A stretch of DNA of 64,000 bases from Isoetes taiwanensis (taxonomy: Eukaryota > Streptophyta > Lycopodiopsida > Isoetales > Isoetaceae), in NCBI GenBank assembly GCA_021234155.1, contig JAJEKV010000057.1:3007821-3071820 (forward strand), in the 5' to 3' direction. Position 1 is the first letter of the stretch. Every line of letters begins with the position of its first letter. The notes under the pieces are model-generated. The model did not search any database. It was not told the DNA's origin and saw only the letters and a list, made by a program, of their open reading frames with translations. This document shows positions 36,901 through 47,762 of this stretch, piece by piece. The position numbers were made by a program, and so were the translations under genes.

Positions 36901-38634
36901 ATTGAGATTAAGAAAAAAAACCCTTAAACTGCAAAACAGTCTTTTATCTAGTTAAAACCCATTTGGGTAATTATCTAGATACAATAAGCAATCCTAGAAA
37001 TAGTAGGTGCAAAACTGGATCTAGGCAAAGACTTGGTGTATACTTGAGAACAAAAGCAATAATCATAGTATAAAAGCTAAAAGCTTTCTACATTCATCAA
37101 GACACAATGATAGATTTCTTTGATCATTTATTTAAAATCAAGTTTGCTAAGAAACTGACATAATTTTGAGCAAGTAAGACAACAAATATATTGCAGAACT
37201 TAAATGTTACAGGACATTTTATGATCTTCAAGAGTTCGTCTTCGTATAATTTATCCGCATCAATGCCCAATCCACTCGTTACATATTTGGAAAACATAAC
37301 AGAGAGTAAAGGATCCTGTTACCTGATTAGAACGAATGTTGTCCAATGAATGATGCTGGATTCATCCACAATTGCCGAAATGCATTCTTCTCGTTGGCAA
37401 TATAGGCACGTCTTTAGATTGACCATGAACATGAACTGTGGACGATTCACCCATATCATATTTCCATCCTCTTGTCAGCCGTAATGGAAGAAAAGGAGGC
37501 AGTCATATGGCACTGCTAAATCTCTCTCTCTCCTGTTGTCTGGCTAGCCCTTAATGCTATGTTACGATCTCCCTTCCTCTGCTCAGAGCCATAGATATAC
37601 ACCATGCATTTTGTTTCTACCATAGTCCGGAACCCTAAATGTATAGGTAGGAAATACCAGGACAGTCCCAAATAGGTGCAGTCAGGCTCCATTTCCTTGG
37701 AGGACTAGGTTCTTATGCTCTCATTAGTCCATGGAGTACATGCCATTGTTGAGCTGATCAAGCGGACATGCAAACTTGAAAATTATGCCCTAAAAAACCT
37801 TCTATAAGAGTTAGACGAGTCACATCTTTAACAACATACCAAATGCACTCTTAACTTTACTTAATAAAAAAAAAAAAAAAAAAAAAAAGAGAAATCTAGC
37901 TGGTTACCATGACAAACAGTTTTATAGCATACAGCCTAAGATAGCATAAATAGTTTCATAAAAGCATAACCTTTTAGACATTGTAAACTTCTCATCTTTT
38001 GTAAATACGTGATGCATGTACACCAGCCAATCCCTTGCTTACGCCAATCCTTGATCGTTGTACGCAAATCTCAAGCCAACTCAAGCTTCCAAGACATATA
38101 GAAATATAGAAATAAAGCTTATGCTTTTCAACATCATATCGTGTAGAAACTGCAATTAATAAAATTTAATTAAATAATCCAGTTACAATTTTAGTTCTAC
38201 CATATAGTATATGGAAACTCCATTAGTTGGAAGTTTTTACTAGGTTATAAAAATACACTAACCTAAAGGAATAAATATAATCTAACAAAATACATTAACC
38301 TAAGGCGACGACCTAAGAAAAAAACACAAAATTTAATTAGACGTTTCTGGTGCTCGAGAATTTATTTTTCGGCAGTCTTAAATTCTGTTTCTGGCAGCCT
38401 AATTTAGAGGATTTTTTCTTTTCATGCTTTTTAGACATCTATAGTTATAAAACTATCAAATCCTTTGCCATTCGAGTCAGTTTTGCTATTGGGGTCCTCC
38501 ATTAGAAGCTATGATCACATCCAACCAGATTCTTCAGCATAAAAGGTTGAATGGTAGATTTTCTCATCTCAAGCCTCTTGATTTTCTTTCCTTTACTCAT
38601 ATTCATCTGTTTCTTTTCTTTTATCCATTATGTT

Positions 38635-38780
38635 TGGGGCATGGTCTAGTGGCAGAACCTTAAACTACCAGACGCGAGGTCACGGCTTCAAACCTAGCCA
38701 ATATCGGTCTACTAGTAATAGGGACCTTAAAAATCGATTGTCTTAAGGTCGCGGATTCAAGTACGACCAACTTCTAGCAT
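38635..38780 (+). mobile_element. tRNA-derived SINE-like sequence, copy B
   Basis: The A box TGGTCTAGTGG (38642-38652) and B-box-like GGCTTCAAACC (38684-38694) have the same 32-nt spacing as copy A. Copy B has lost the following ~68 bp. Confidence 0.45.
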
Positions 38781-39364
38781 ATTGCCCCTAGATAGTGGAT
38801 TGGCTTTCAAGTGATGTATATCGCGCCTAGATAGTGGATTGGCTTCCAAGTGATGTAGAATGCACTCATGATATGATGATGAATAGATTGATATCCTTCA
38901 ATAAAAACTTCTAACATTCTTAATGATTTAAAAAAAATATATAATGTATGTTGTTACTTTAGTTTTTTATATTTAGATTCCCACAAACATACTTCCATTC
39001 AATTTTTTTCAGCAACTAGCAAAAGATCATGACATCAAAACAATTTTGAGCTTAAATTTATACTAGTAAACGTGTGGCCCACATTGCTGTAAATTGGACT
39101 GCACATAAGTTTGGCTCCCATGTTCGTGTGGTCTCTCAATCCTCGAACCTGTATATTCAACCTATATATTTTTAAACTCAAGGAAAATAGTTAACTAGCA
39201 GCAATGCAAGCCTGAGGAATGGGTTGTGTTGGAATGGTTGTGTAGTTAGGTAGGTTATCACATTTTTGGCGTGTACATTTTTGTTTGTTTGAAGTTAGAT
39301 GGTGAGAATTTAATTCGCATGTATTAGTTTGCATCTGGAAGTAGTGTACTATATGTGTCAAAGG

Positions 39365-39476
<112 letters not shown>

Positions 39477-40465
39477 CAACCAATATAAACAAAAGTTTAT
39501 AATTGCAAAATCAAAATTTCTATTATGGACCTCATTGAGAATTAGATATGGTTGTTAATTATTAGCTATTATCAAATAAACTATGCTCAAGATCAGTAGT
39601 GACTTCGAGGATTGAAACAAGTATAATCATTTTAAGCAAACTGAAAAAATACGTTTTTTCTTTTGTTTAATGAGATGACGGAGTGATTGGCAAAATTCAG
39701 ACTGTCTTATTAAGGAACCGCCTTTTAATTAAATTTCAGGAAAATTCCTATAGTTACTTAGGGTGGAATCACACTACGTTCTTGGTGTGATACGATTCAG
39801 GTGAATTCAACGTCCCGAGGCTGTCCTTCCCTGCCACGTCACGTTATATCCATCCCTATAATGTGATTTCACCCTTAGTTTTACAAAATTAAGAGGTTTT
39901 TTGAATTGCCATATGTAATCAAGTTGCTAGCATATCATCAAATCTCTATATTGCTTTGATAGGTTTTTTTGCTTATTTTGTACGCTTGGTATTTTGTTTC
40001 AGGTTTCCATCCTAAGGGCTGAGATCTCATCTCACCTGGAATATTCTTGATTGATCCTGGCCGAAGTAACAGAGCAAGACTTAATGATAAGCCAACTCGT
40101 TCAGGGCTCATCTCCATTAGCTAGATTTGAGGTTTTTCCTGTGCCTTGTGGCAAACCCGACCACAAACACTGGCATTCCCATTACCTTCAAGCGTCGGAG
40201 TTCATCGGACGAATCCAGATGTTCTGGAAGTCCATCTGTGAAGCTCACGACAAACTGAGTTTGTCTTGTAGCAGAGGAAGCTTTGTCTTCTAGCAGATCC
40301 GTCCTTGTCCTTTAACAAAGCCAGGAGGTAGGAAAGACAATCCCCAATGGAACCTCTGTTTCTTCTCCTTCTATTTGTTGAGGTGGCAGAGTGAAAGTGG
40401 CAGAAAGACTTTGTCCTATTGGGGATCGGCCTTTAATTTAAGCTTCAAAAAGTTTCCTAGGCATT

Positions 40466-40820
40466 AATTTAAGGAATTGAGAAGTTAATTGAATTGTCAT
40501 AAGTAACCAAGTTGCTAGGCATATCATCAAATCTCTATATTGCATTGATAAGTTTTTTTTTGCGTATTTTGTGCCCTTGGTAATCTGTTTTAGGTTTCCA
40601 TCGTGAGGATTGAGATCTCATTCTTACCTGGGATATTCTTGATTGGTCCTGACCGAAGTAAGAAAGCAAGATTTAGTGATAAGCCAACTTGTTTAATTTA
40701 ATTTTCAAGAAATTTCCTATAATTACTTAGTTTTAAGGAATTGAGAAGTATTTGAATTGCTATAAGTAACCAAGTTGGAGGGCATATGATCGAATCTCTA
40801 TATTGCATTGATAGATCTAT
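40466..40820. repeat. Degenerate tandem copies of the end of the duplicated segment
   Basis: Two partial, diverged repeats of the 39895-40095 region follow copy B at about 40470-40690 and 40735-40815. They share TTGAATTG..ATAAGTAACCAAG, CATATCATCAAATCTCTATA and, in the first copy, TGATAAGCCAACT. Copy A has no equivalent beyond 18259. Confidence 0.75.
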
Positions 40821-41023
40821 CTTGTTATGTGGTGTTGTATTGTTTTCTGCTCTTATAGGCCAACTCTTTTTAATGCAAAAAATCATACCTACTTGTTTTT
40901 GTTTTTCCACCTTTTATTTCACTAAAACTAAACATGTTATGAGCAAATTCTTTTAATGTAAAAATCTTGTTTTCCCACCTTTTATTTATTTAAAACTAAA
41001 CATGGATAGTATAAAATTGTAGG

Positions 41024-42800
41024 AAGGAAGGAAGGAAGGAAGAAATTTTTAACGTCCACGGAACCCAATCGGGTTATGGGACCAGAACAAACAAAGGGGG
41101 CATAAGCCCTAACAGAACAGAGGGCCGAAGCCCAAAAAACAGAACATGGGGTCTAAGCCCCGTTACAACACACAAAAAAGAAAACTGAACCAACCCAAAA
41201 AGCGAGGGGCAGGTGGCTATGCCAAAATGTCGAGGGGGATCAGCCCGACCCAGCGATCCCTAATGATAGCACGGCCTCCCCTATACCTTTGCCCGATTCA
41301 GTCGTGGTAGGCGAGCCTCACGCGCCTTTCGACATAGCTCTTCTTTCAGCTGCAAAGGCGTCTTTGGGGTCAAATCTTCTGAGCGAGAGAAGGTGGTTCC
41401 CTTCAAATGATTGCCATGCCGTAAAATGTGCAGCCTGGAAAGAGCACCGGCGGAGACTAAGAGATGGCCAGGGGCGGTCGGGTCAGCTACCCCAACTTCG
41501 GTGTCGCGAGAGGGGCCGTCGTGCACTGTATGTGCATTACGAAAGTGAAGAAGCGGTCCACCTCAACTATAGCAGGAGTGTCAATCACCTCTTCCAAACC
41601 TACAATGCGTAAGTTCAGAACGGACGTGTGCTCTGTGGCTGTACTAGACTCCGAACGTGGGACCCTCGCTTGCCCCGCGGATAAACAATCCTCTGCCGGC
41701 GGCTGCGTGGGCCTAGGTACTGTAGCATCTTCCTGAGGCATGGTATGTACATAATCGCATGCGATGTTCCGATAGGCTCGGTGAAACACTATCGTGCTCG
41801 CCACCGTAATAACGATACCTCGGAAAGCCGCACCCAGCTCTCTAAGGGTAAGTGAACAGATGTTTCTGTAAGAATGATGGTGGATTGGACCGTGCAAAGC
41901 TTGTCCAGCTCTTCTGGGGGCATATAATGGATCCGGTCAATGATTTTGTTCAAAGTTGCAGCTGAGGATGCAGTGGGAGCCGATTGTGCCAAAATTGGAC
42001 GCTGGGGCCCAAAGGAGGGGGCTGCCTGGAGATAGGGCTCTATCGTGGGGTCATAAGGTGTATCAGATGGCACGGGCACCCTGATAAGGTTTTTTGCCTT
42101 GCGGGTCTCTCTGGCCATACGTTTGATTGCACGGATCATGTTGATGCTCTATGAAACCGGAACTAGGTGGAGCCAAAATAACTAGTGGAAGAAGTTGCAA
42201 ATGGCTGGATCGAAGAGGCCAGTACAACAGAAGCTATGCTGGAAGCTTGCTAGAAAGAAGGTTGTAGAAGACGCTGGCTGGCAAAATCAGGGCTGGGCCA
42301 AATATGCTTTAAGATTTGGAAAGAAATCTGGGGACAAAACAAAGACCACGGGAAAAGGCACATCAGAACAAAGAACAAAGGGAAAGCCAAGCAGAGGCAG
42401 CTGCGGGTTGGGGCTGGGCAAAATCAAGCAAACCCAAGGGTAAAATCTAAATCAAAATCGAAATCGAAATCAAAACCTGGAAGGCGTTACTGGTCGGGCC
42501 TGATGCTAGAGGCCGAAAAGGGGCTGCGCTGCAAAACCATGGCTGGAGGTGGCAGCGTGCTAATCCAGGTTTGTGGCAAATCGAGTCTGGGAAGGACTTG
42601 CTAACCGGGGGCCTAGCAAAACCGTTGCTCTGAGCTGTCGGAAGCCCTGCACTCCCTGCAAACCCAAATCGGACGACCTGCTGGGTGCTGATTCCACCTG
42701 CGTGATGTCAATTCCAGATCCAAAGCCAATCCAAAATCCGGCCTGCTGTATCCGCTGATGCTGCTTGTGCTGGCGCCCTAAGGTGCTAAGGCGGTGGAGG
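41024..42800 (-). mobile_element. LINE-derived non-autonomous element (3' end plus ORF1-like region)
   Basis: The minus-strand 3' end (41048-41090, TTTTTAACGTCCACGGA on the plus strand) matches the 3' end of the LINE at 54591. It is followed by a (GGAA)n-type tail at 41024-41042. RT is absent; the interior holds the ORF1-like frames at 41281-42139. The 5' limit near 42800 is set only by the end of the GC-rich leader. Confidence 0.55.
41281..42139 (-). pseudogene. ORF1-like frames of the LINE-derived element
   Basis: Minus-strand frames 42139-41789, 41897-41487 and 41526-41281 overlap and appear to be one reading frame broken by two frameshifts. The start (MIRAIKRMARETRKAKNLIR) is basic. The middle is Pro/Ala-rich (PSFGPQRPILAQSAPTASSA) with IHYMPPEELDKLC. 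The end (LQLKEELCRKAREARLPRL) is helical and basic. A basic nucleic-acid-binding ORF1 role is inferred from composition and position only. No zinc knuckle or RNA-recognition motif was identified. Confidence 0.35.
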
Positions 42801-43586
42801 GGGGAGGTTTATTCATAAAATAGGGGGAAGTACCCACCACTTAATTTTGTGTTTCCACCTTTTATATGACAAACTAAAAACAATTTTAGGACCTTTCCAA
42901 AATCATGAAATCCTATGTTCCACCAATGAACGCCATCCTTGATTCGTAAATTGAAAACATTATTTTCATTGCACGGTTTGTTTGATGCTCCTAGAGTTCT
43001 AAAATAAAATCATGTAAACTTTTAACTCTTTTTTAGATATAAGACCTCATTAATATCTAGATATATATAATTCTGATAGAAATATGCTTTTAAAATATTC
43101 TCACTTGATTCTTCCATCTAGAAGTGTCACGTAGGTTTCTGAGGAAAAAATAGGCCGATAGAAAAATAAAAATAACAATAAAAATCTCCATCGTTTAGTT
43201 CTGGCGATGCGCGATCCACCCCAATCGCATAGCCGACGGATTGCCATCTGTCTGGAAGGCTCTTCATCCTGTCGTGCTACCAAAGCGGAGATAGTTGTAG
43301 GTGCACTCTCAAATCTGTTTGTTTTAGCACTCTAGAATCACCTAATCCATAAGTGGGCTATTTGTATTCATGTTTATGACCATAGCCACATATTTTTCTA
43401 GCTTCATCGCCACAAATATGTAGACCTTGTGGCACCTGTAGACCTTGCAGCAGAATCTAAGGAAGAAGAGTTAGACATCTGGGATTTGCCCCTAATTTCA
43501 TCAATTCCAACCATAAAAGAGCTGGTTTTGTTGCCAAATATGCAGCTGAGTTCTTTCTTGCCGGCTATGGCATAGCAAATGGATGG
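42801..43586. other. Non-coding interval
   Basis: AT-rich sequence with no convincing frame, repeat or known motif. Confidence 0.5.
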
Positions 43587-43983
43587 CTATAAATCTACTC
43601 CGGGATGTGGTTAACCGGGACACATGTTCAGGTTAACCACTGCTGCTCAGTTTCAAGCTCAAAAGACAACGATTTTCGCATGTTTTTTCACTGATCTTGC
43701 TTGATCCATGCTCAAATCATCTGCTCTCTTGATAGAATGAGGTTTCTAGAGGTTGGCAAGGCGATTCCAATGGTGTTTGCACCGGATTAAACAGTTGAAG
43801 AAGCTGATTGCAAGCTCTATTCAAAGATCAGCATGCCAAAACACAATCCCACGCTCAGTTCACCGCGTGGTTATCCCGGCCAAAAACAGTGGTTAGCTCG
43901 GACAAAAGTGTGGTAAGCTCGGACATAACAGTGGTTAACCCGGACATGTGTCTGGGCTTACCACATCCCGGAGTGGATATATG
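43587..43983. mobile_element. MITE-like foldback element with ~55-bp terminal inverted repeats
   Basis: 43587-43642 (CTATAAATCTACTCCGGGAT..., ending GGTTAACCACTG) is the near reverse complement of 43929-43983 (CAGTGGTTAACCCGGACATG..., CACATCCCGGAGTGGATATA). The inner right side holds ~23-bp sub-repeats of the form GTGGTTAGCTCGGACAAAA at about 43890-43950. There is no transposase. A short TATA-like duplication at the edges is possible but not secure. Confidence 0.7.
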
Positions 43984-46141
43984 GCGAGCAAACAGGGGCC
44001 GGAACCTTCTTTCTCAAGCAATCTGGCCCTGCTTGGCTATGTTGGGCTCAGTTCCGACCCCATACTCGCTCTTGGGTCTTCCACAGAACTACCGTAATAA
44101 AATATAACGTTTAGATTTCTCATGCAAATTAACTTCACCTTCTCGATCTCAAAAGGACTTTTGCCATGAGTTTTTGGATCGCATCCAATCAAGTCTAATC
44201 ATAGCCATTCATTATCTTTAACATTTGACTTCAATAGATAAAGGATTAATAAGTGCCAATGAACATCAACCCATTGCTTCTCTTTGTCACAAGAACAGAT
44301 CTTGAACCCTTAATGCTCAACAAGATCGTTCTCTAATCATTGAAAGGAAAATGTTTGTGGTGGCATATGCCTTCATGTTCTGCAGCATATGCACTCATGT
44401 CAAACATTTATGCCAATGCTCACATGAAAGATGATGTGATTAAAATTTAAACTTCGAAAAGATTAACAGGTGTTGAGTGGGAAGAGATGGACTGAAGCGG
44501 TAATACAGCAGCAACCAAGCAACCAGCTTCTTAAATTGTCTTTTCACATATAATTCCATTTCCTGCAAGTAAGATTTGATTCTATGTTTCCATTTCATCA
44601 TATCATGATGAAACGTATTTTAGTTTTCTTGAGGAGCAATTTTGTACAGAACATAATAGTCACTAGAAGTTCAACCGACAAAGCAAATAAATCCTTTAAG
44701 AACAAGTAAAACTCATGATAGCGCGTGGTACATCCATGCTAACCATATGTTATTGCTAAAATTTAACAAGATAGCGCCTAGAAATAGCCAAAAGAACTCT
44801 TGCTATAAGACTACTCAATCTCCGGAATAAAAAGCATGAGAAATCCTTTAAGTTGCTTTAGGCGCACCAAACTTGGTATGAATCCATTGTGACGATAGCA
44901 TGAGCTTAGATACAAAGATATCAAATTGTAATGCAGCAACAAGCAGACAGGCAGTATAGAAAATTGGAGCCAATTGTCCTCATAGAACAGAACCATCAAC
45001 AATTACGACGAACAAATTACAGCCTTTGAAGTAAAATCATCCAAATATTCTGAATCCCACATTGTGAAGCTTGCATGGCTCCCCTCTTCAAATGTGTTGT
45101 ACATGCATCCATTATTAAGCAAGCATCTCATCATCACATTATCAAGCTATTACCATATCTATTTTTTTCTTTATACCGAAACCACTACTTTTCTCCCGAT
45201 GTGCTTCCTTACATTATTCTTCTCTACTATAAAGATGTGCCCGATTTCAGCTTCTTATGGTCAGAATGAGAGAATGGGAAGAGCAGTTATGCCCAAGCAC
45301 CTGCATCTCTCTCTTATACTGACTATGAATACTCCAACATGACTAGGTCCTGTGCAAATCTAATGATCCAACGCTTCCCCCTCCATCATGTCTGAATGGA
45401 TGGTTATGGGATCGTCCAACCTATATGCCCATTCCCCATCGGTTGTAAGTTTACGAGTTGGAACACTACAGGGATATAAGAGCAGCAGGCAAGCTGAGGT
45501 ACAAAGAAATTGAAAATTAGAAGTAAAACAAACGGCTGTCAAGTCCAGTTAAATGCATACTAATCTGGGCCATCCAAAGTATCTGGATCATTGGTTTAGC
45601 ACACTAGGTTTATGTTAACTTGCATGAAATATGGAGTGATGTATATCTAGGTGCTAAAGGCTTGACATAAAACAGTAGTTTAAGAGCAATGAAATAAATG
45701 GTGAGACATAAACTGTGCTCTCATATCTTATTGCTTTTTCTAGACCACTCCTAGTATGTATATTCTCTCCTTTTGTTTAAACTACCATGTCCAACATCTA
45801 GAATAGGTGAACTTGAAAACGCCATACCTTACATGATCCCCATCAAAGCGTGACCTCCATTATTGCCACTCCCTTTAAGTTCACTCCAATTATGCAGAGC
45901 CCTGCTGCAAAATTGACCCGTGTTATCAATTTAAAAATAAGTAGTTGGGAAATGAAGACACATAAATTTCTTGCAAATTCAAACCTTGAGATCATATTCC
46001 AAACCGAAGATACGCGTCTTTCACATGAATATGCCCGAGCACAAGTCCAAAGCATGCAGCAAGTCCAACGCATACAGCATGAAGTTATAAGGATTTAGGA
46101 AGGTCATATAAACCATACTCTCAGCAATATGCTGAAGGAAC
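43984..46141. other. Interval without recognised genes; 3' flank of the coiled-coil gene
   Basis: The right-hand part (about 45850-46141) is downstream of the minus-strand coiled-coil gene and probably contains its 3' UTR. Short frames elsewhere have no recognisable motifs. Confidence 0.5.
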
Positions 46142-47378
46142 TCAGGGCTTCTGCTTCTCTTCTTGAAGTTGCTGAATTTCCAGGCACAACTCTGTACGCA
46201 CGAAGTAGGAACTTCTTAACTTTGCAAAACGAATAGTAGCTTAAAAGGCATACATTTTGACTATCCAGCTTGTTGGCGTAAATTATATGGAAAAGATTAT
46301 AATTACTGACTACTTCATTAAGCCATAATAGAAGTAGCATGAAAAACTTGCCCGCGCATTTAGTTGCTTCTGTGTGATAGAGATCAGTCAATGCTTCCTT
46401 CTCTTGGAGCAGCTTTTCCCTGTCTACTGTAAGCCTCAAGACTTCACTCTCTGCATGTCTCAACTTCCTTGACATGCGTTCTAGCTTATCCATGCTAGTT
46501 GAATTTTCCTTTTCAAACAATGAGAGTCGTATTTCTAACATCTGCTTTTCCTCTATTATCTGTGTTGCTTTTCTGGCCCTCTCCATTGCAGCCTTGTTTT
46601 CATTCTGAGTCATTGTTAATCTCCTTGTCAAGTGGGCGTTCTCAATTTTAAAACGCTCCAAGTCCTCCCTTTTTATCCCCTCCGCTTCTAACTCCTTCAT
46701 TTCCTTTTCTAAACGCAAATTGTTTTTGGTTAATGCGTCATTTGAAGCCAATGCAGCTTTCAAATCTGCCCTAACCACATCTAGTTCATCAGATAAGTGA
46801 GCCCTGGCTTGCTCCTTAGCCTCAGCGACCTTATGAACCTCCTCGAGCTTCATCAGAACACCCTTTAATTTTTCTTCATACTCCTCCTGCAACTTCGTCT
46901 CCAAGGCAATCTTATCCCTCTCCCACTCCTCCATTCTACTTTCAAACTCTTTGCACATTTCATTATATTTCATTTCCATCTTAGTTAATGGAACTTCCCT
47001 GCTGTTTATCTCTAACACATCAATCCCAAGCTTTGGCAGGTATGTTGTAATCAACTTAAAAGCAGCCATGAACTTCTCTTCCATATCAGGGGAAAGATTA
47101 AAGTTTTTGAGCAAAAGAAACATACCAGTAGCATGCAGATATAAAGACCTGTAAATCAAATCAATCTGTCGTGGCTCTAGGTCATGATCGATCAATTTCT
47201 TTCTATCAAGGCCTGTGCTTCTTAATCCACCATATCTGCCAGGAGATATAGCAAGAGCTCTAGCAGCAGGGGTATCTAAAACTTTAAGAAGCAACCTGTC
47301 GAGCCAGGATTCAATCAGAATGGCTTGATCCTCTTCAACATCATTGTCATCGATCCAAGGCAGATGGGGATCAGCCAT
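46142..47378 (-). CDS. Coiled-coil protein, two exons with a GC-AG intron
   Basis: Exon 1 is 47378-46352 and exon 2 is 46191-46142, giving 358 residues. The intron (46351-46192, 160 nt) has donor CGCGG|GCAAGT and acceptor GTACAG|AG. Splicing joins ...TEATKCA to ELCLEIQQLQEEKQKP and stop, keeping the helical pattern, while reading through exon 1 gives unrelated hydrophobic sequence. The ATG at 47378 (MADPHLPWIDDND) is used rather than a non-ATG start three codons upstream. Residues 1-125 form a compact N-terminal region (ESWLDRLLLKVLDTPAARAL; IYRSLYLHATGMFLLLKNF). Residues about 131-355 are a long Lys/Glu-rich coiled coil. No signal or membrane segment is seen. The layout resembles centrosomal, ciliary or cytoskeletal coiled-coil proteins, but the family is not identified. 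Confidence 0.8.
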
Positions 47379-47762
47379 GGCTCCCAAAAATTACATGGGT
47401 GCCAGCATATCTCTTTTAGATTTGATTTCTCTGTCAGATTCGGGAGGAACATAGATCATAGCTCCATTCCGCAGGTTTGAAGGGGCGCGATTCGCGAACA
47501 TATCCTTTTGACATTTGTTGTTTTCGGGTCCCGTTATCAGCATGCGTTTTGACATTTTCTAGTGTTTTCTGGACCCGTTATCAGCCGCCTTACCATGGGA
47601 TTATTTTGTCCAAATGTAAGGTCAAATGCTGAGATTTTGTTTGTGGGAAAGGGTTAGGTAGATCATGGAAACGAACGTATGTACAAGGTGGTTGAATTGC
47701 GAGATATGCATGATGGCACATCCCTTATTAACAGCCCCACGTTCCACAAGCTTAGTCGCACA
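47379..47762. promoter_or_regulatory. Divergent (head-to-head) intergenic region with a tandem repeat
   Basis: The 384 bp separate two start codons on opposite strands. A ~38-bp tandem repeat lies at about 47506-47541 and 47548-47585, each copy ending in CCCGTTATCAGC. No clear TATA box is seen. It may act as a bidirectional promoter. Confidence 0.5.

Larger units (their letters stand above)
19848..37888. repeat. 18-kb tandem array of ~3.3-kb and ~2.2-kb units
   Basis: Seven units share the start CCCTTAAACTGCAAAAC: 19848, 22584, 24769, 28083, 31398, 33596 and 36921. Spacings are 2736, 2185, 3314, 3315, 2198 and 3325 bp; the last unit is truncated in an A23 tract at 37866-37888. Long units (1, 3, 4, 6) contain a ~1.1-kb block that short units (2, 5, 7) lack. 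Units 2-6 end with a ~425-bp partial duplicate of the unit (24344-24768, 27658-28082, 30972-31397, 33171-33595, 36495-36920). Identity is very high in units 1-4; units 5 and 6 carry patches of clustered small indels. No complete ORF is present. Confidence 0.95.

Noticed and set aside
19848-37888. CRISPR-like or centromeric satellite array
   Set aside because: Units are 2-3 kb with complex internal structure, unlike short CRISPR repeats or typical 150-350-bp centromeric satellites.
46104-46351. C-terminal read-through of the coiled-coil ORF (KFFMLLLLWLNEVV...)
   Set aside because: Sudden hydrophobic, low-quality sequence after a helical region is better explained as intron, with the true end in exon 2.
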